The notes under the pieces were generated by a model. The model saw nothing but the letters and a program-made list of their open reading frames with translations, was not told where the DNA came from and ran no database searches. The position numbers were made by a program, and so were the translations under genes. This document shows positions 24,546 through 38,768 of a stretch of DNA of 64,000 nucleotides, piece by piece (positions within the stretch are counted from its first letter, which is position 1; every line of letters begins with the position of its first letter). The stretch lies in NCBI GenBank assembly GCA_023238725.1, contig CM041531.1:20616643-20680642 (forward strand). Direction: 5' to 3'. The DNA is from Scortum barcoo. Its lineage: Eukaryota > Chordata > Actinopteri > Centrarchiformes > Terapontidae.

Positions 24546-27337
24546 CTGTTCAAAATAAGCATAAGTCTATTTTACCTCGCCCTGGTAACCGATATGCTAT
24601 GATAGGGTCCCATTTACAGTGACGCATTAATCCTGAGGCATTATTGACTTTTTAAGTTGCACTCAACTTTAAAACATTTCCATAAATAAAACCAAAAACT
24701 GATATCGCCTTATAAAGACACACTTCATTCAGTAAATTTAAACCTCCACAGTAAATTTGTGAGCCTTAAAAAAAGGGGAGGGGGAATCATTAATCCTATT
24801 CTGTTAGACATATATTTAATCCACAGCCTGTTTCTCCTGAGCTGTAGATGGGAGAACAAGAGAACCCTAAGTAGTGAAGACTTCAAGAGACAAAAAAAAC
24901 AAACAAACCTGTAGCTGCTCTATTAAAAAATAATTGGAGATTGAATTTGTGTACTCGTAAAATGTTTGTTTGAGCTTTTACACCCAAATGAGCTTTATCT
25001 GGTGTGGTGCTAGCAGTTACGAACCAGAAAATGTGCCCATATCTCTGTGAAATCACCCTGGCTTCTGTTACTGTGTTCACAATGTCGTACCCGTGCTCAC
25101 TCAGTGGAGCAGATCAAGTATTTCTCTCTTGATGACACAAAGAGAGCTTCGACTTCTTTTTTATTATTATAATAGAACTGTTCATGTGCACATTAGTGCT
25201 GTTCCTGAATCGCGACGTCCAGATTTGACCCTGAGTCGAACACTCGGTCAAACCGGACGGCAGTAGGGGAAGTTGTGCCGGTGTGTTCCTCAAAAGAAGT
25301 TTTGTGGACTTCATTGATAGTCAGCGGCGGAGCTGGGAGCGTCACAGCGTCGCAACAGACACGAGTCGCGCTGCCCTACCTCGTGCTGTCTGGTGTTGGC
25401 GCTGCCCTTTGTTTTCATTACCCTTCAGTACTGTAGTTTGTGGTGAGGTCATTCTGAGACGAGACTCAGCTGGCAAAGTTCAGCCATGCTGTTGCTCCTG
25501 CATTGCTCTTTACATATTCACTGTAACTATTCTCTACAAGGCCAAGGTGAATACAACAAAGGTTATAAAATCACAGTGAGTAAAGGTCATTTATTTGATG
25601 TGGGCATTGGGTAACAGAACATTTCATGTATAAATCATTTATATGAAACTATACAACCCAAACCTGCTTTTTTCTCCAACTTTTGGTACTGTCAGATGAA
25701 ACAGACATAATAAACACTACTCACACTTGAATGAGCTTTTAAAGAGAAATTTCTATACTATCCAACAAACTTTATTGTACATTTATGTAATTTAGCAGCA
25801 TGTTGAATGGGACCACCTTTTTTTATGTACGTATGTACTGCAAATCCTTCCAGATCTGTAGTTATTTCTATGCGCAGAGGGAACCACGCTGGCAATGGTC
25901 ATGACACCTGCACATACGGCGATGGGAAGTGACAACAAAGATCTTGAGTGATAGCGCCCACCCCCACCTCCCTCCTCGCCACCGTGCTGAAGTAGGCCAC
26001 AGATATTGGCATGACTCACTCTCCCACTTCTTTTTCTCAAAACAATTTGTCATTGCTTCCAGGGTTATGCCATTTCTATCTGTGACAATCTGTAGGGCGG
26101 TCGCCTCAGAGAGTGACAAAACCTGTCACAGTGCGTCACTTTCACTCTTTTTCCGGCAAGCGGCAGGTCATCTTTGAGTCTGCAGCACCTTTATCAGATA
26201 TGGCAAGTTCCTCCTAAAGCTCTGCCTATAACAGGAAGTTGGAGGAGAGGAGCCGGCGACTTTACAGAGACCTATTTGCAAACAAAATCACTGGGAGACA
26301 TTCCCCACAAGGCACCATCTGGCTGCCACACATACCTGCCTCCATCACTCCCTCACCATCGCTTTCTCTATTTATAGACGCTCTCCTGTCCACCCACCCA
26401 CACACATTGCATCTTGTAAAACAGCAACCAAAATGTAGCAAACTGAAGAATCTCCTTCAGGCAATCAATCGTCAGGGTGACAGATGTCAACACATCTCCC
26501 CATAATGTGCGGATAACGTCTTCCTAACAGTCTGCCGTCACTTACAATAGAAATGAACAATCAGCCGGCTCCTTGCCAGACCTTGCAGATGATAGCGAGG
26601 CCAGCAATGACCTTCTTTGTCATTATCTGAACTCTTTGCCTATTTTTAGCTTGGCTGTGTAAGAGTAAGTAGTGAGATGAGCTATGAGATAGAATGAAGG
26701 TAAAAAAAACGAACTGTGGGGAGGGAAAGTGGGGGCTGGCGGTGAGGGGAATTGGGCGTGATCTAATCTTTGTGTATTCCAGGTTGATACTTTGTGATGA
26801 TGTGGGATGCCAGCCGTCAACCACCAGTGGGCTATCAGAGTTATCAATAAAGCAATTAGTGTCTCATCTCTGCGGGTAGTGGGCTGAATTCTGATCATTG
26901 GTCTTATGTTATTGAACAAGCATTCCCCTGTGAGGGAATGATATTGAGAGCCCTAACACGGAACGTGCACTTGCAAGTTAGTCAGGCATTTGCTGCATTT
27001 TCATAAGCTCCGCTGTGACTATATTTTAAATGCTATAAGAACCCTCACAGCAATGTCCTATTTTGATTGCAATGCTAAAATGTCACATGCGATTAAACTT
27101 AAGCAATGAGGGACTGCAAAATGCTGCCTCAATGATACATGTTGTCTTTGTACTCAAACCTAAATTCTTCCTTATTTACTTGCGCATTTAACATATCCTT
27201 CTCCCATTTATGCTCAATCCAAGTTTTTATCCTCTCAGCAGAAATGAACTTTAACAAAATTCCAGTGTAAAATACAGCCTTTGAATATGAAATTAGTCAT
27301 CAAAATCCAGATGTGCTGGCATGGCTCCCCATTAAGA

Positions 27338-27352
27338 AGCAGCAGCAGCAGC

Positions 27353-27383
<31 letters not shown>

Positions 27384-27403
27384 CCTTTTTTTTTTTTTTT
27401 TTT
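27338..27403. repeat. (AGC)n-(CT)n-poly-T compound repeat
   Basis: Four to five AGC units, then (CT)n, five C, then a run of 18 T. On the minus strand this would place a poly-A/GA tract in the intron transcript. Confidence 0.9.
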
Positions 27404-29448
27404 GGATGGATTTCATCAGCCATCTCGTAGCGAGAACAATTAGTCAATGTGCATGGATCAGCTCCTTTAATTACATTGTGAAATATTACACATAAGCTTG
27501 AAAACATATTGATTACCGGCCTCAAATCTGCAGTAGTAGAGTACATGTATGTTCCCCTCAGAGCAATACCACAACTTATTTTCCTCCCAACAATCCTCTT
27601 GATTTGCGTTCTAATGTGCGTGTGTGTATGTATGTGTGCCTCTTGATAATTATAGGTTGCAGAGTTGGCAGAGAAACATGGTGGTGTGTGGAGAAGCGCT
27701 ACCTCACTCACACAAGCCCTTCCGGCTAGAGGAGCCTGGTAAACAAATCACCAAAGTGAAAGAAAAAATTCTGTTTAACTAGGGCAGTATTTTAATGCAC
27801 TATTCATGTTTCTCTCCTATTTTCTCAATTCATTTTTGACAGCTCTTGTCCCCACTGTAGGGACGTTGGTGATGGTCGTCCAAGTGAAGGCATACCACCA
27901 GATAACTGTCTCCTTCTTCGGTATGCATAACCAGAAAAAAAATATGATTAACGCAGTTCATTTGCATTGAGCTGAAGCCAGTCGTCAAATGTCTGCTCAG
28001 TTAAATAAGTGCAACTCCAGAGTGGATGAATCTGGATTGTCAGGCTCTTGTGTTGTTGATGTAAATGTGAAGTCCATGTTGGCCAAGCAGAAAGATAGAC
28101 CATTGTAACGTCCATCGTCCATCAGATTTCCTCCCTTCTGCTATGCTCTGCTCTGCCGTCTAGTTATAAAAAAAAGACACACAACATAGTGGAGTTCTCT
28201 ACCTGCATCCTCCTGGAACATTAAAAGGGCCAATTACCACAGACAAATAAGCAATGTACAGTGAAAGTGAAGGACAGGAGAGGTAATTTTCCCTCCTTTT
28301 CTTCTCTCACTTCATCTCTTGCTTTCACGCTTTAAATTGCCAGTCCATAAACAGTGGGCCCATTGTACTGTGCTGTTGACACAAATTGGAAGGAGTGAAG
28401 AATGGAGATGTATTGTTCCATGTAAAGCATATTCATCTTTGCGATAAAGTTGGCATTGGTGGGGAAGGGAGATTGTGAAGTCAGGCGCAGCACGTAATTA
28501 GCAGGTAGGGGTATAGTACGGACGCTTGGTCGAGCCATCTGTGGGAAACAATTGTGAGGATCTCTTGCGACTGAGCCTCCCTCGCTTCTCTGTCTTCACC
28601 TGCCTCTCTCCGTGACCCCCCGTCCCTGTACGCTCAACCTGCCAGCACGTTGCCTCCTCCATACCTACTGTAGTGCCTGTTTGCGAGTTCTGCATGATGC
28701 AATAACCGGTGTTCGCCAAGGCACCTTCTGATGCAAGCGCCTCGCTTTTCACACACCGTTCTACAAGGTTCCTGGAAACATTTGAAAAGGGGCCGCATTA
28801 ATAATCCATGGATTCTGTGTCCATGCGTAAATGCGGCGCCAACCTACAAGCGCAAGTCCTTAGTTGGCCACTGTTTTGACACCTTTCAGGGTTTCTCCCT
28901 CTCTCTCTGGCAGCTGAGCTTTGATTGATGACAACAAAAGGAGTGGTGAAATCTGAGGGCTGGATGGAGAGATAACTGACTGGCTTAGAATGACTCAGTC
29001 TGTAGCAGAGAGTCAGTCTGCTGCAGCCCGGAGGAAGAGAGCGAGACAGGAGTGCAAGAGCGAGAGGGAGCGGGAAGGGGAGAAGGTATCACGGGGTAAA
29101 TGAGGCCTTGCAGTTCGGTAGTGCACATAGCTTCATCATCCTTGGCCCATGTTTGGGAGGCAAACATGACTGGGCTAATGCTGCTTTATTTAAGAAGAGA
29201 AACATCCCCGACAGTCAGAGTGATGTGACCAAACACACAGCGGGGCCTCGCCAACAGTATTCTATCTAATCAATCTACCGCGGGAGGACGGAAAACACGC
29301 AAGCAACACTCACGCAAGAATGCACACCTACAATGGGCACCCACGGAACTACAGTACTCGCGTGCACGCTCCCACACACACAGCCAGTTTCATATCTTCT
29401 GGCAGATGCTCATACACCCACGCAAACACATGCATCAATCACAAGCTC

Positions 29449-29463
29449 TTTTTTTTTTTTTTT
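29449..29463. repeat. Poly-T run (15)
   Basis: Run of 15 T inside the intron. Confidence 0.85.
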
Positions 29464-30744
29464 ATTCCTCTCAAATGAAAACACTGTGCCATACGCACAC
29501 AGCAGATACATATACAGCACACGCCAAATCAGACTGACTGCCAGGCTGGCTCATGCTACTTTGATCCTGATGGGAAACCGTGATTATTCTGATGGCAGCT
29601 TGTACATCTAACCTCGGGGTTGTAGAGATTTTTTTATATTTATAGGCTAACAGTAACCCTTAAAAATGTGTACTGCAGCTCTGACTGCATCTCTGACATC
29701 ATCAGGCAAATTACCTCTCGTGTGACCTTGGCTTTTATGCGGTGAATCTACACGGACGCAGAGAACGTGCAACGTGATCAGGTCAGTCACGGAAGAGGAA
29801 AATGCCCCCCTCACACACACACACGCCTCTCTCCACCCCCTTTGTAGCCATCATTTATGCTTCATGTTTTTTTTGTCACAAGGTGATGGCTGCCAATGAT
29901 GTCAGAGTGGCGGCGGGTGCAGTGTGGACACTGGCGTCGGGGGCTTTGGCGTGCTCTCCCTCTTTAAATAGCCCCAGATCTAATCTGCAGACAGCAGCAG
30001 AGTTCTGACAGATCCTGCCTCGGTGCCTCCTCCCACTAGGTGACACATTCTTTATTTATTTTTCCTCTCCTCCGCTCTGGTATTCACTCCATGGAGCACT
30101 GGCCCCTCAAGCTATTGTCAGTTCCGTTCTCCTTCCATGTCTGAAAAACCAAATGGATTTACAGGGTTTACTGTCAACCCCTCCCTTTTTCTGGGCTTAT
30201 GAATGTGGCACAGTCTTCTATTTCCACTCTTTTATTTTTACACTGTCCAATCCTTTATGATGACTTGGTCATTCTTCTTATCATGTGGTGCTGCTGTTTT
30301 GGCTCTGGCTTTACTTTGTCTGCTTTGCATGACTTTCTCGTGCTATCAGAAAGTGTCTTGACCTGTGGACAATCTTTGCTCAGCATAGTCTGTGAGGTGG
30401 TCCTGGTAGTTGTGACAGTTTCAAAGGCAGAAAGCAAATCTGAATAGTTTGAACCTTTAAACCTTGTTGCTTTAGCCTGAGAGGAATATGGAGAACATAC
30501 TTTAGCATGAGACCGTCCTTAATTCGGCAAATGCCCCAAAGCAACATATGTTTTGTTTCAAGTGACAAAGCCTTCAAACGTCTGTAGTAACTGAGACTCT
30601 TGGTCATTGGGAGAAAAACAAAAGAAAGGTGACATTTTACAGAGCGACAAAGTCCAGAGAGGGACAAAACTGGGTCAACAAAAGGTTGGACTTTTAACGT
30701 GGAAAAGCGCTTGTTTCCCATCTCCTACACCAAGTCAGCATGAT

Positions 30745-31005
30745 TTTCTCTCAACCACGATCATTCTGTAACAATAACCATGTGGTTATTGTAATTATGA
30801 CAACAATGGACAACCACCGATCTTAACAAAGTTGTCATTTTAAAACAACCAGTTTCCAGTCTTTATAAACTCTTTCTACCTTGTACCTTTCCTAACAAAG
30901 TTGTTTTGGTGCCTAAACATAACCAAACATTAATTATTGTGTTGTCAGATCATAAACCAGATTTATTATTAAGTTTTGGAAGACACTAACAAACAGTTAG
31001 TTGGA
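30745..31005. mobile_element. Probable dispersed percomorph repeat (degenerate)
   Basis: The stretch contains 'tgtggttattgtaattatga', 'acaaccaccgatctt', 'gttttggtgcctaaacataa' plus 'ccaaac', and 'gttgtcagatcataaa'. This resembles a dispersed fish repeat rich in 'cctaaacctaaccaaac' phrases. Ends are approximate and the superfamily is not assigned. Confidence 0.55.
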
Positions 31006-33028
31006 AGCTTGCTGATTCCATTTTTCTTTTCAATATATAAGAAATTATACCTTATACCTTATATTCCTTTTCTTATCCAATACCTTTGAGAAATGTACAG
31101 CTCCAATGTGAAGATCATGCATGCTTACGAAACCTTCTCATTCCTTTGATTAAGGTTAAAAAGCAGGTATGTCAGAGCAGTGAATTATTTGCCCCCACGT
31201 ATTGAAACCTATGAACTGTGTTAAGACATTGTTCATCATTAGCTTTTGTAATAGTACTCCAGAGATGCATTGAAACACAATTGGCTCCAAAGTCTTTCAA
31301 TGTAGACACAAGTCCTGACTATATGACGATAAATGAGCGCAACTCAAAGGAATACCTGTCAGTGTTTCCTAACGCAGCTTCTGAAACCTTCTTTGACTTC
31401 TATTTCTTAGTATGTAGAGTTTCACTACCCGTTAAAAAGGGAAGACTTTCATAATAATTCCTGACAAGTTTTACCTCATGACTTAAGTGTTTAGGCAGAA
31501 GTAACCACTGCACCAACAGAAGACTTCAAAGCCATGGGATAATCCTGAGGCGGTAGTCTCATCATATGTTGGCTTGCATAGCCATTTCAATGTAAATACC
31601 GTGCATACCATCCCTCTCCACGCCATGCTGACAAGCCTGAAAATTAGCCACAGTAATATGTAATGCCACCGCCGCACTGTATCTGTGCACTGCATTCGGT
31701 ATTCTAGAGGAGGCAGCAGCTGTGTGGACTTTGGAATATAGTTTTACTTTATGCAATTGCGTGATGACATGGTGAAATCCGTTTCTGTGAGATATTTCTC
31801 TCGACCCTCCTCACTCCATGCACAATTAATTTGATACAAGCTTGAAGCATAAATCCTAGATGATTATGCTGTGTTCAGGACAACACCAATGAATATTTTC
31901 ATCTTCTCAGGACTGGAGAACAGCAGGAGACAGGGAAATTAGTTTTGTTGTATTATGTAGATGCTGACTTGTTCTGCAGCATCGACAGGATTCAGCAGTG
32001 GAGGTGTGTATGTGTTTGTTGGGGCGGGGGGGGTGTCAAGGTTATTAAAGTAAAAAGAAAAAGACACAGCTAAATATAATTTTGTCTGTTTTCATGTTTG
32101 TTTTTTCTTTCCTTAATTATTTATTTATTTATTTTTACAAAAAAACATTTTAACGACGGCAGGTGTTCTGTCTGTGGATTGTTGTCACACTGTGTCTCTT
32201 GAGCAGCGATCCTATGAGGCGAGACTCTTTGGTAATGATCAAAATGTAAATGTAATCGTAGTAAACCCCACCCCCTCCTCCTCTGTCCCCTTCAGAACAC
32301 AAGCGCAATTAAAAGCGCAGTCGTTCAGGCTGGAAAGTGGCCAGCTGTTCTGGGTTAATAGATGGGCTTGGCCAGACGTCTGCGAGGTGACCGCTAGCTG
32401 GCAGCCTGCTGGATAAGGTTGCAGATTGTAAGTGGACATGTACTTTGCTTCTCGCTGTGTGCAGTTGTCACCGGGGATGATGAAGCACCCTGAATCTCCC
32501 TCATTCTCCGTCTTTAGCTCCCTCGTCTCGGCCTTATTCTAACCTTCCTAACCTTTCTTTCTTTTCCAAGGCCGAAGCAATTGTAGTGCTGACACGTGGG
32601 TACCGTCTCCCTGGCCCCTCCGACTTTAGATCCCAAAGTGTAGTGTCTCTATTGACTCAGGGGAGTTCAAGGACTAAAAGAGCATGGTAAAAAGAAAGAC
32701 TGAGATGGGGAGGAAGAGATAGCAGGAGCCAGGGAACCGTGACCTTTGATAACCCATGCCCCATCTCTAAGAAAAACAACACATACTGTGAATGGTGCTT
32801 ACTTGGCACCACCCTACTGTACTTCTACATACACGTGCCCTCCAACCTGGAGTTAAAACAGCGCAGGCACAGGCAAGATCCGCTCTGACCTGGAATGACA
32901 TGAAATGGCATGCTAAAGTATGTACATTGCTCTAAATATTCACCCAGTGTGTCCCGGTTACAGCTATTTCTTATTTCAGTACTGCTCTGCTTAGTGGTTT
33001 CATTTGGCATCTGCTCTCATTTCCAGAG

Positions 33029-33047
33029 AAAAAAAAAAAAAAAAAAA
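33029..33047. repeat. Poly-A run (19)
   Basis: Run of 19 A inside the intron. Confidence 0.9.
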
Positions 33048-33684
33048 GAGGAAACAGAGCAAGATGGGGGTTGGTGTGCTCGGTCAGCCACAAATGTTAC
33101 TTTAGCTTTTCCTGTAATCTTTGAAGTAGGGCTTTGTTATCGACATTGAACAGGATTGTTGGTCAGAAACGAGCAGTAAAAGTCTCACGCACACGCTGCC
33201 ACATAAGTAGCCCGGGAAGCTTCCCATGCAAGTACTTAAGGGAGCATGAATTATCCATGTCTCACTGTATATTATTAAAAATCAAAGCTTGGAACATGCT
33301 ATATTTGATTGACAGTATAAGAGCTGCCAAATCACAGCTAAAGTCTATTATATAATGTCATAAAAAATTTTGTCTACATCAGCAATGTTTGTAAATATCG
33401 GAATAAAATGGCCTGTATTGCAAAATGTGATCGATTGAGAAACTCACAACATGCTGAATTTTCATCTGCAACTCAAACTTTTCAATTATGTATGTGAATA
33501 TACTGTACCTCCTCAATAATTTATATGGTCAAACAAATGACTGATTGGGCACAGAAGCATTCACGGGCTAATGCAAAATGGAGGGAAATCAGAGTCTGTG
33601 AGGAGGGCAATAAATAATAGGTAATGTTTGCAGAGTCTCAGAAAGATCCTATCAAAATGCATATGAAATATTCATTTAATGGGT

Positions 33685-33712
33685 CACACTTTATTTGGAT
33701 AGTCCAGTGGTG
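33685..33712. mobile_element. Possible lone MITE terminal repeat
   Basis: The phrase 'ggtcacactttatttggata' followed by 'gtcc' is the usual terminal inverted repeat of a teleost MITE. I did not find the opposite end nearby, so this is either a solo end or a chance likeness. Confidence 0.35.
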
Positions 33713-36700
33713 AAAAATCGGTGTCCCATTAAGTGGCTTTAATGTGTCACTAAAATGCCTTGGGTGTTTCAAATGCTGCTCATAATTGTGTGAGAAGTAG
33801 TCAATATATCTCTGGGCTACAGTTAAACTTATGGCTTGGGTTACTTCAGTAGTACAGTATCCTGAAAGCCTGAAAGCCTTAATGCAGTGGAAATGGAGGA
33901 GGAATACAGGAGTGAAGTCTCTTGCAGCTCCCTCTTTGGCTTGGTCCTGGCCTGATTAGTATTCTATCTGCAGCGTAGGACACTGGTCTAAATTTAACCA
34001 ATAAAAAGTAAGGAACTGGACTCACCCTTCCAACTCTAAGAGAACAGACCTGGACTGCTCCTGTACCTGCTGGAGGACCAATATTTGTGTTTGTTTTTTT
34101 TCTGCCGTAGGCCACAATTCTGGCACTTGTGCAACAGTCTTGTGTCTGGACTTGATTGGGTGCTTCTAATGACTGCTGGCAAGATACTTTGGGCCCACAC
34201 TTACACCAGCACAGCCCTGCTACAGTACTGTATCGCTGGGATCCAGCACTGAGATGCCACATCAATAATACTTCTCAAGTTGTGGGGCATTAGGCAGGCA
34301 CTGTAATCAGTGGTAAGGATAATCATGGACAGAAATATGTAGGTCTAGAGCTCTCATATGCAGAGCCGATGTTAAGAAGCCTCCATGTGTAGCTATACTA
34401 TTAACAGTTGGCCAGTAATGAAGGAATAAATGGGGATAAATGCAAGACACAAAAGTGCTCTGTGTGTCTGCTCTGTAATATGTCAGGCAGCAGTAGCTTT
34501 TAGTCCCTCATCTCTCTATTCTCACTCTGAACATGTCACTAAGTGTCCTCAGATAGCGAAGGCAGATGCTCCTGCAATCACTGCAGTCCACCCAATTCAT
34601 TAGCCTCCAGATACCCAGCACTGATCTCAAAAACTCACCGTTCTGCTCCAAGTAATGAAAGTGGCAATAAATGGATAGCTTTGTGTGGAGCGGGAGAGGG
34701 TGAAAAAAGAAAGAGCGCGCATCTATCAATTAAATGACAGGGGCAGAGTGTGTGCAGTGAATTAAGAGAATCCGATGGCCTATTTTTCCTCTCTCATTGG
34801 AAATCATCAACACTAAATACAGCAATAGCAGATAAAGGAAGGAAATCCAATAAAGTACAAAATGGATGGAAAATACAGCCACTGACTGTCACAAAAGTTT
34901 ACAGAAAAATTCTCCACTGCTTCAAAATGGAGATCGCTGTTAGGGGTTGCTAAGGCTTGCTGTGGTGCACCGTTCATCAAATGAATGATATGTCTAAATT
35001 GAACTGCTATGCCAGATTGTTTCTTTATTGTCCTCAATATTGAGAGCACACAGCACCTCCCACAAAGTCCAAGATTTTTTCCAGCAGTTCCAAGGTATGA
35101 AACACTGACAGTTACTTTGACAATGTGGTGTGAAAGGAGGGTAAGAAGTGAGTGGGCGGGCTGAGTGACGATGTTGTTAGTGGTGCCAGCGCTCTTTTTT
35201 TTTTTTCCCTTCCTTCCTTGATACTTGTTTTCGCCTTTAATAACTCAATGCCCCTCAAAGAGATGATACCCGAGACAACCTTCAATTGTTTCTGTCTCTT
35301 CCTTTTTTTTTCCCTACAAGATGATCGCACCGAAATTATCTGCCGCTTTTTTATTTGCCAGTCAGAGATAAAGGACATGCATATTGAGAGATGTACATGA
35401 GTAGAAAATAAAATCCAATTTATGAATCTTCATGGATCAGAGGTTTTAGTATCCTGAGCATTTGAAGCTAGTCATTCTAAGATAATATCCAAGTATGCAG
35501 ATTTACCTCGGCACTCCTCATTACAATGCAAAACCGTTAACATTGCAGTGCTCCTACATTATTTATTTCATTATTTGTTTGTTCAAGGATGTGAGGCTTG
35601 GTTGCACCTGATCTTGCTGATACGCCTCTGCTTTAATACGCTAGATGCTAACCAAAGTTAAGATTAAGCAACAAAGTTTCCACACTCCTCAAGGATATTC
35701 GCCGGTGTCCTAGGATCAGAGATCAATATTGTATCTTCTGCCTCCACTACCCTCTCTGATAACAAAAACAACAACGTATTTGTGAGGTGAAAGTAGCATT
35801 TATTGATCCTTGTTACATGTTTTCTTCTATATTTCTGTGTTATGCAAACAAGTGGAAAGAGCGAGGGATTCAGCTATTAAGCCAATAAAACTTCAAAAAC
35901 GAATACTATGACATATGGAGGTTAAACAAGAGTCAAAGCACGTCATTGTTGAGAAGCACGAACTCTACATTATATCCCATCAAGACGACCTGTATTCAAA
36001 AGTGAAAATAGCTGTGGCTTATGGGTGGTTTGCTGCTCCTTCTCTCTTCCTGAGCTTACCCTCATACATATGTATAGTGCTGAGGCAGGCAGGCAGGAGT
36101 GGGTTGAGAACAGCATGAGGCTGTGTTTTGCACTGTGTATATCTAATTGCCTGACCACCAACAGTTACAGCCACATTCAAATCCAACACTAAATGTTTCC
36201 TGAGCCGTTATCCACTTCCCAACCCTGAAGCCCACCTCCCCAGAGCCCCGTAGAGGCGAGACAAACGGCCCGTCTACCTGCGGCGAGCGGAGGCCGCAGT
36301 CAACCTTGATCAATCCGTCAATCAGGCGGGGACTGTCAGAATGAATTTCAGAGCATCGAGCCCCTGCTACTTCTCCAGCAGGATTTTGGCTTCAGAGCAG
36401 TTTCCTGACTGCCAGCGTTACGTCCGTGCAATTAGACCGAGGGAGAGGTAGTTGTGTCACTTTCCTCCAGGTGTGCGGACGGGCTGCATCTGGTCAAGCA
36501 GAGGAGAGAGGGAGTCTGACAGAGTGCACCCGTCCAGTACCGCTACACCTTTGCATGGATGTGTCAGAGCAACAGTTTTTTTTGTCTTTTTGCTGGAGGC
36601 ATCAATTAGTGGAGCCGGAGAGCTTTGCGTGAGATTTACATTTGCAGCTATGTTATGTGCAAAGGTCGCGCTGTCTCCTACTTGCGTCAAAGTGGAGTAC

Positions 36701-38726
36701 TGAGGGAAAGTTTTGAAACCAGGATCCCTTGCATGTCTCTCACTCTTTCATGTCATTCCTCTGGAGAGACACACAACTCTGCTGATGAGCGCGCTACTCT
36801 ACACTTACACTAAATGTTAAAAACGGTTTATCTTTAGTTATTAAGTTTCTATTCAACTCTGAAGTTCTAAAACAATCAGTAGGAGCAGCTTTAACTAAAA
36901 GCTCTGCGAGGATGAGCCCCCCCCTTTTTTTTTTGTTTTTTTTTGTTTTGAAAAATCAAAGTGGGGCACCATAATGGCAACTTCGCAGTGGATTCAAAGC
37001 ACTGTAGACTTGCTCCCAAGCAGAAAGAGAGGGTACATTGATCTGAGCAAAGTGGTATGATAAGCAGGGAAATTAGGTTTTCATTTGCATTGAAAATGTG
37101 GGGAAATATGGCTGGAGCTCACAGGCTTGCCAACTTTCCTTAATTGATTTGGGAATTTTGTTGTGTCGCACAATGGGTACAGTAATTCTCCATACAGAGG
37201 GTTCATGTTGCCTACCCAGATTGCCGTGTGTTCATTTTGTGTCGTTTAAATGGCAATCTATATTTTTGACTACGTAAATACTGCAAGTGTATTTACATTG
37301 CTAATGTAATTACATTAAAAAGATCAAAGATTTGGTGTTTTCTTAAAGATCTTTTTTCAGTTTTTAATTAGCTATTTTGATTTACTTGTTTTTGTGATGC
37401 TATTTCTTTCAAAAGTCTGAGAATAATAGCAGGTTCTGTCATTGTTTTGATCTTTGGTGGGGCAACCTTTTTGTTGATGATGGGATTTCAGTTTGTGCTT
37501 TGTCTGTCTTATTACATTTTAACACAGTAATAAGAACAAGAATTATGTGCCAGTAATAGTTATTAAAAACATCTTGCCTAAATTATATTCACACACAGTA
37601 AGTATACTGACAACAGTGTGACAATGTTGGAATGCAAAAATAATGTATTTATTTACAATTTTTTGCCAATTTTAACCTGTATCTCGGTGGGTATACTTAA
37701 TTCAGCACTTCTTGCAGTTCCTTGTAAAATGCCTTTAAGTCAGTGAAGATTTTTTTTTTCATTTTGTATGCTAATTTTCCATGTAAAAACATTTACATTG
37801 CAGTAAATGCCCCCAAAAGTGCTCTTTTTAAAAATGCTCTTGTGGTTTAAAGTCAAAATCCAATTTGAATACTAATTTAGTTCTTGTACTTTCTGGAAAA
37901 TTGCGTCTTCATTGTGTGCTGTGCCTTTAGCCCTCCATCACAAAAATCTTTTGCTCTTCCTAACTGATATTACATTTGATTATATTTCTGAATGATGCCG
38001 CGCCACATCGCGTTCTGTCCTAATAATCTGTATCTACTGAAAATACAGTCAACTAAAGGGAAGCAAGAAGGTCTCCAGTTGGTGTATTGTAACTTTAAAG
38101 GCATTTTGAGGTTTTTGATTTAGGCAGTCCCCTTGATATCTTTTCCCTTTCTTCATGATTTAGACATAAAGATGTGCTGAAAACACAGATCCCTTTTAAA
38201 GAGTGTGTGCCACCACAAATTTAGCTACTCGCAGCCCATTTAATATTGCCTCCATTTAGGTCATAGCCGATGTCATTGACTAAATGTAGACCAAAGCTAT
38301 TTTCAGTCGTTACAAATGACTCCGCAAAGCAATAGTGACGCAAGACAGATGGATCTGATGCTTCTTAGGGGCAAAGGACTCTGAAATTCCAGCATCAGTT
38401 AAAAATAAGCGAGTTCTAAAAAAGAAGAAAATACAAGCACACAGATGGATAAAGGGATATCTTTCAGGCTTCTTTGTGAACTCTTGCAAATATACTTTGG
38501 CTAACAGACGCGCGACTCAGCTCCCAGTGCAGATGCAGAAATGACAGGTGTTAAATAGCTAGACCCAGTTTTTTTTATTGTCGTGCATCTGCGACTGACA
38601 TGCAGCCATAGAATTATAGGATGAACTGCTGACCCTCTGGCTCAGAGGAACACACTTCCCCCCCGGCCCTGCGCGCACGGCTCCGGCTCTGAAAGAACTG
38701 TTGTCTGCAGGCCAAGAGATAAGCCT

Positions 38727-38768
38727 TCTGTCTGTCTGTCCATCTGTCTGTCTGTCTCTCTTTTCTTT
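38727..38768. repeat. (TCTG)n tetranucleotide microsatellite
   Basis: About eight imperfect TCTG units followed by CT-rich sequence and, near 38792-38807, C runs. Confidence 0.85.

Noticed and set aside
27235..27711. Minus-strand frame of 158 codons with Lys and Arg-Glu repeats
   Set aside because: It runs through the poly-T/CT compound repeat, which creates the open frame. No family resemblance.
33879..34265. Minus-strand frame of 128 codons
   Set aside because: No recognisable domain or homolog, no splice-site pair around it; length is within chance for this much sequence.
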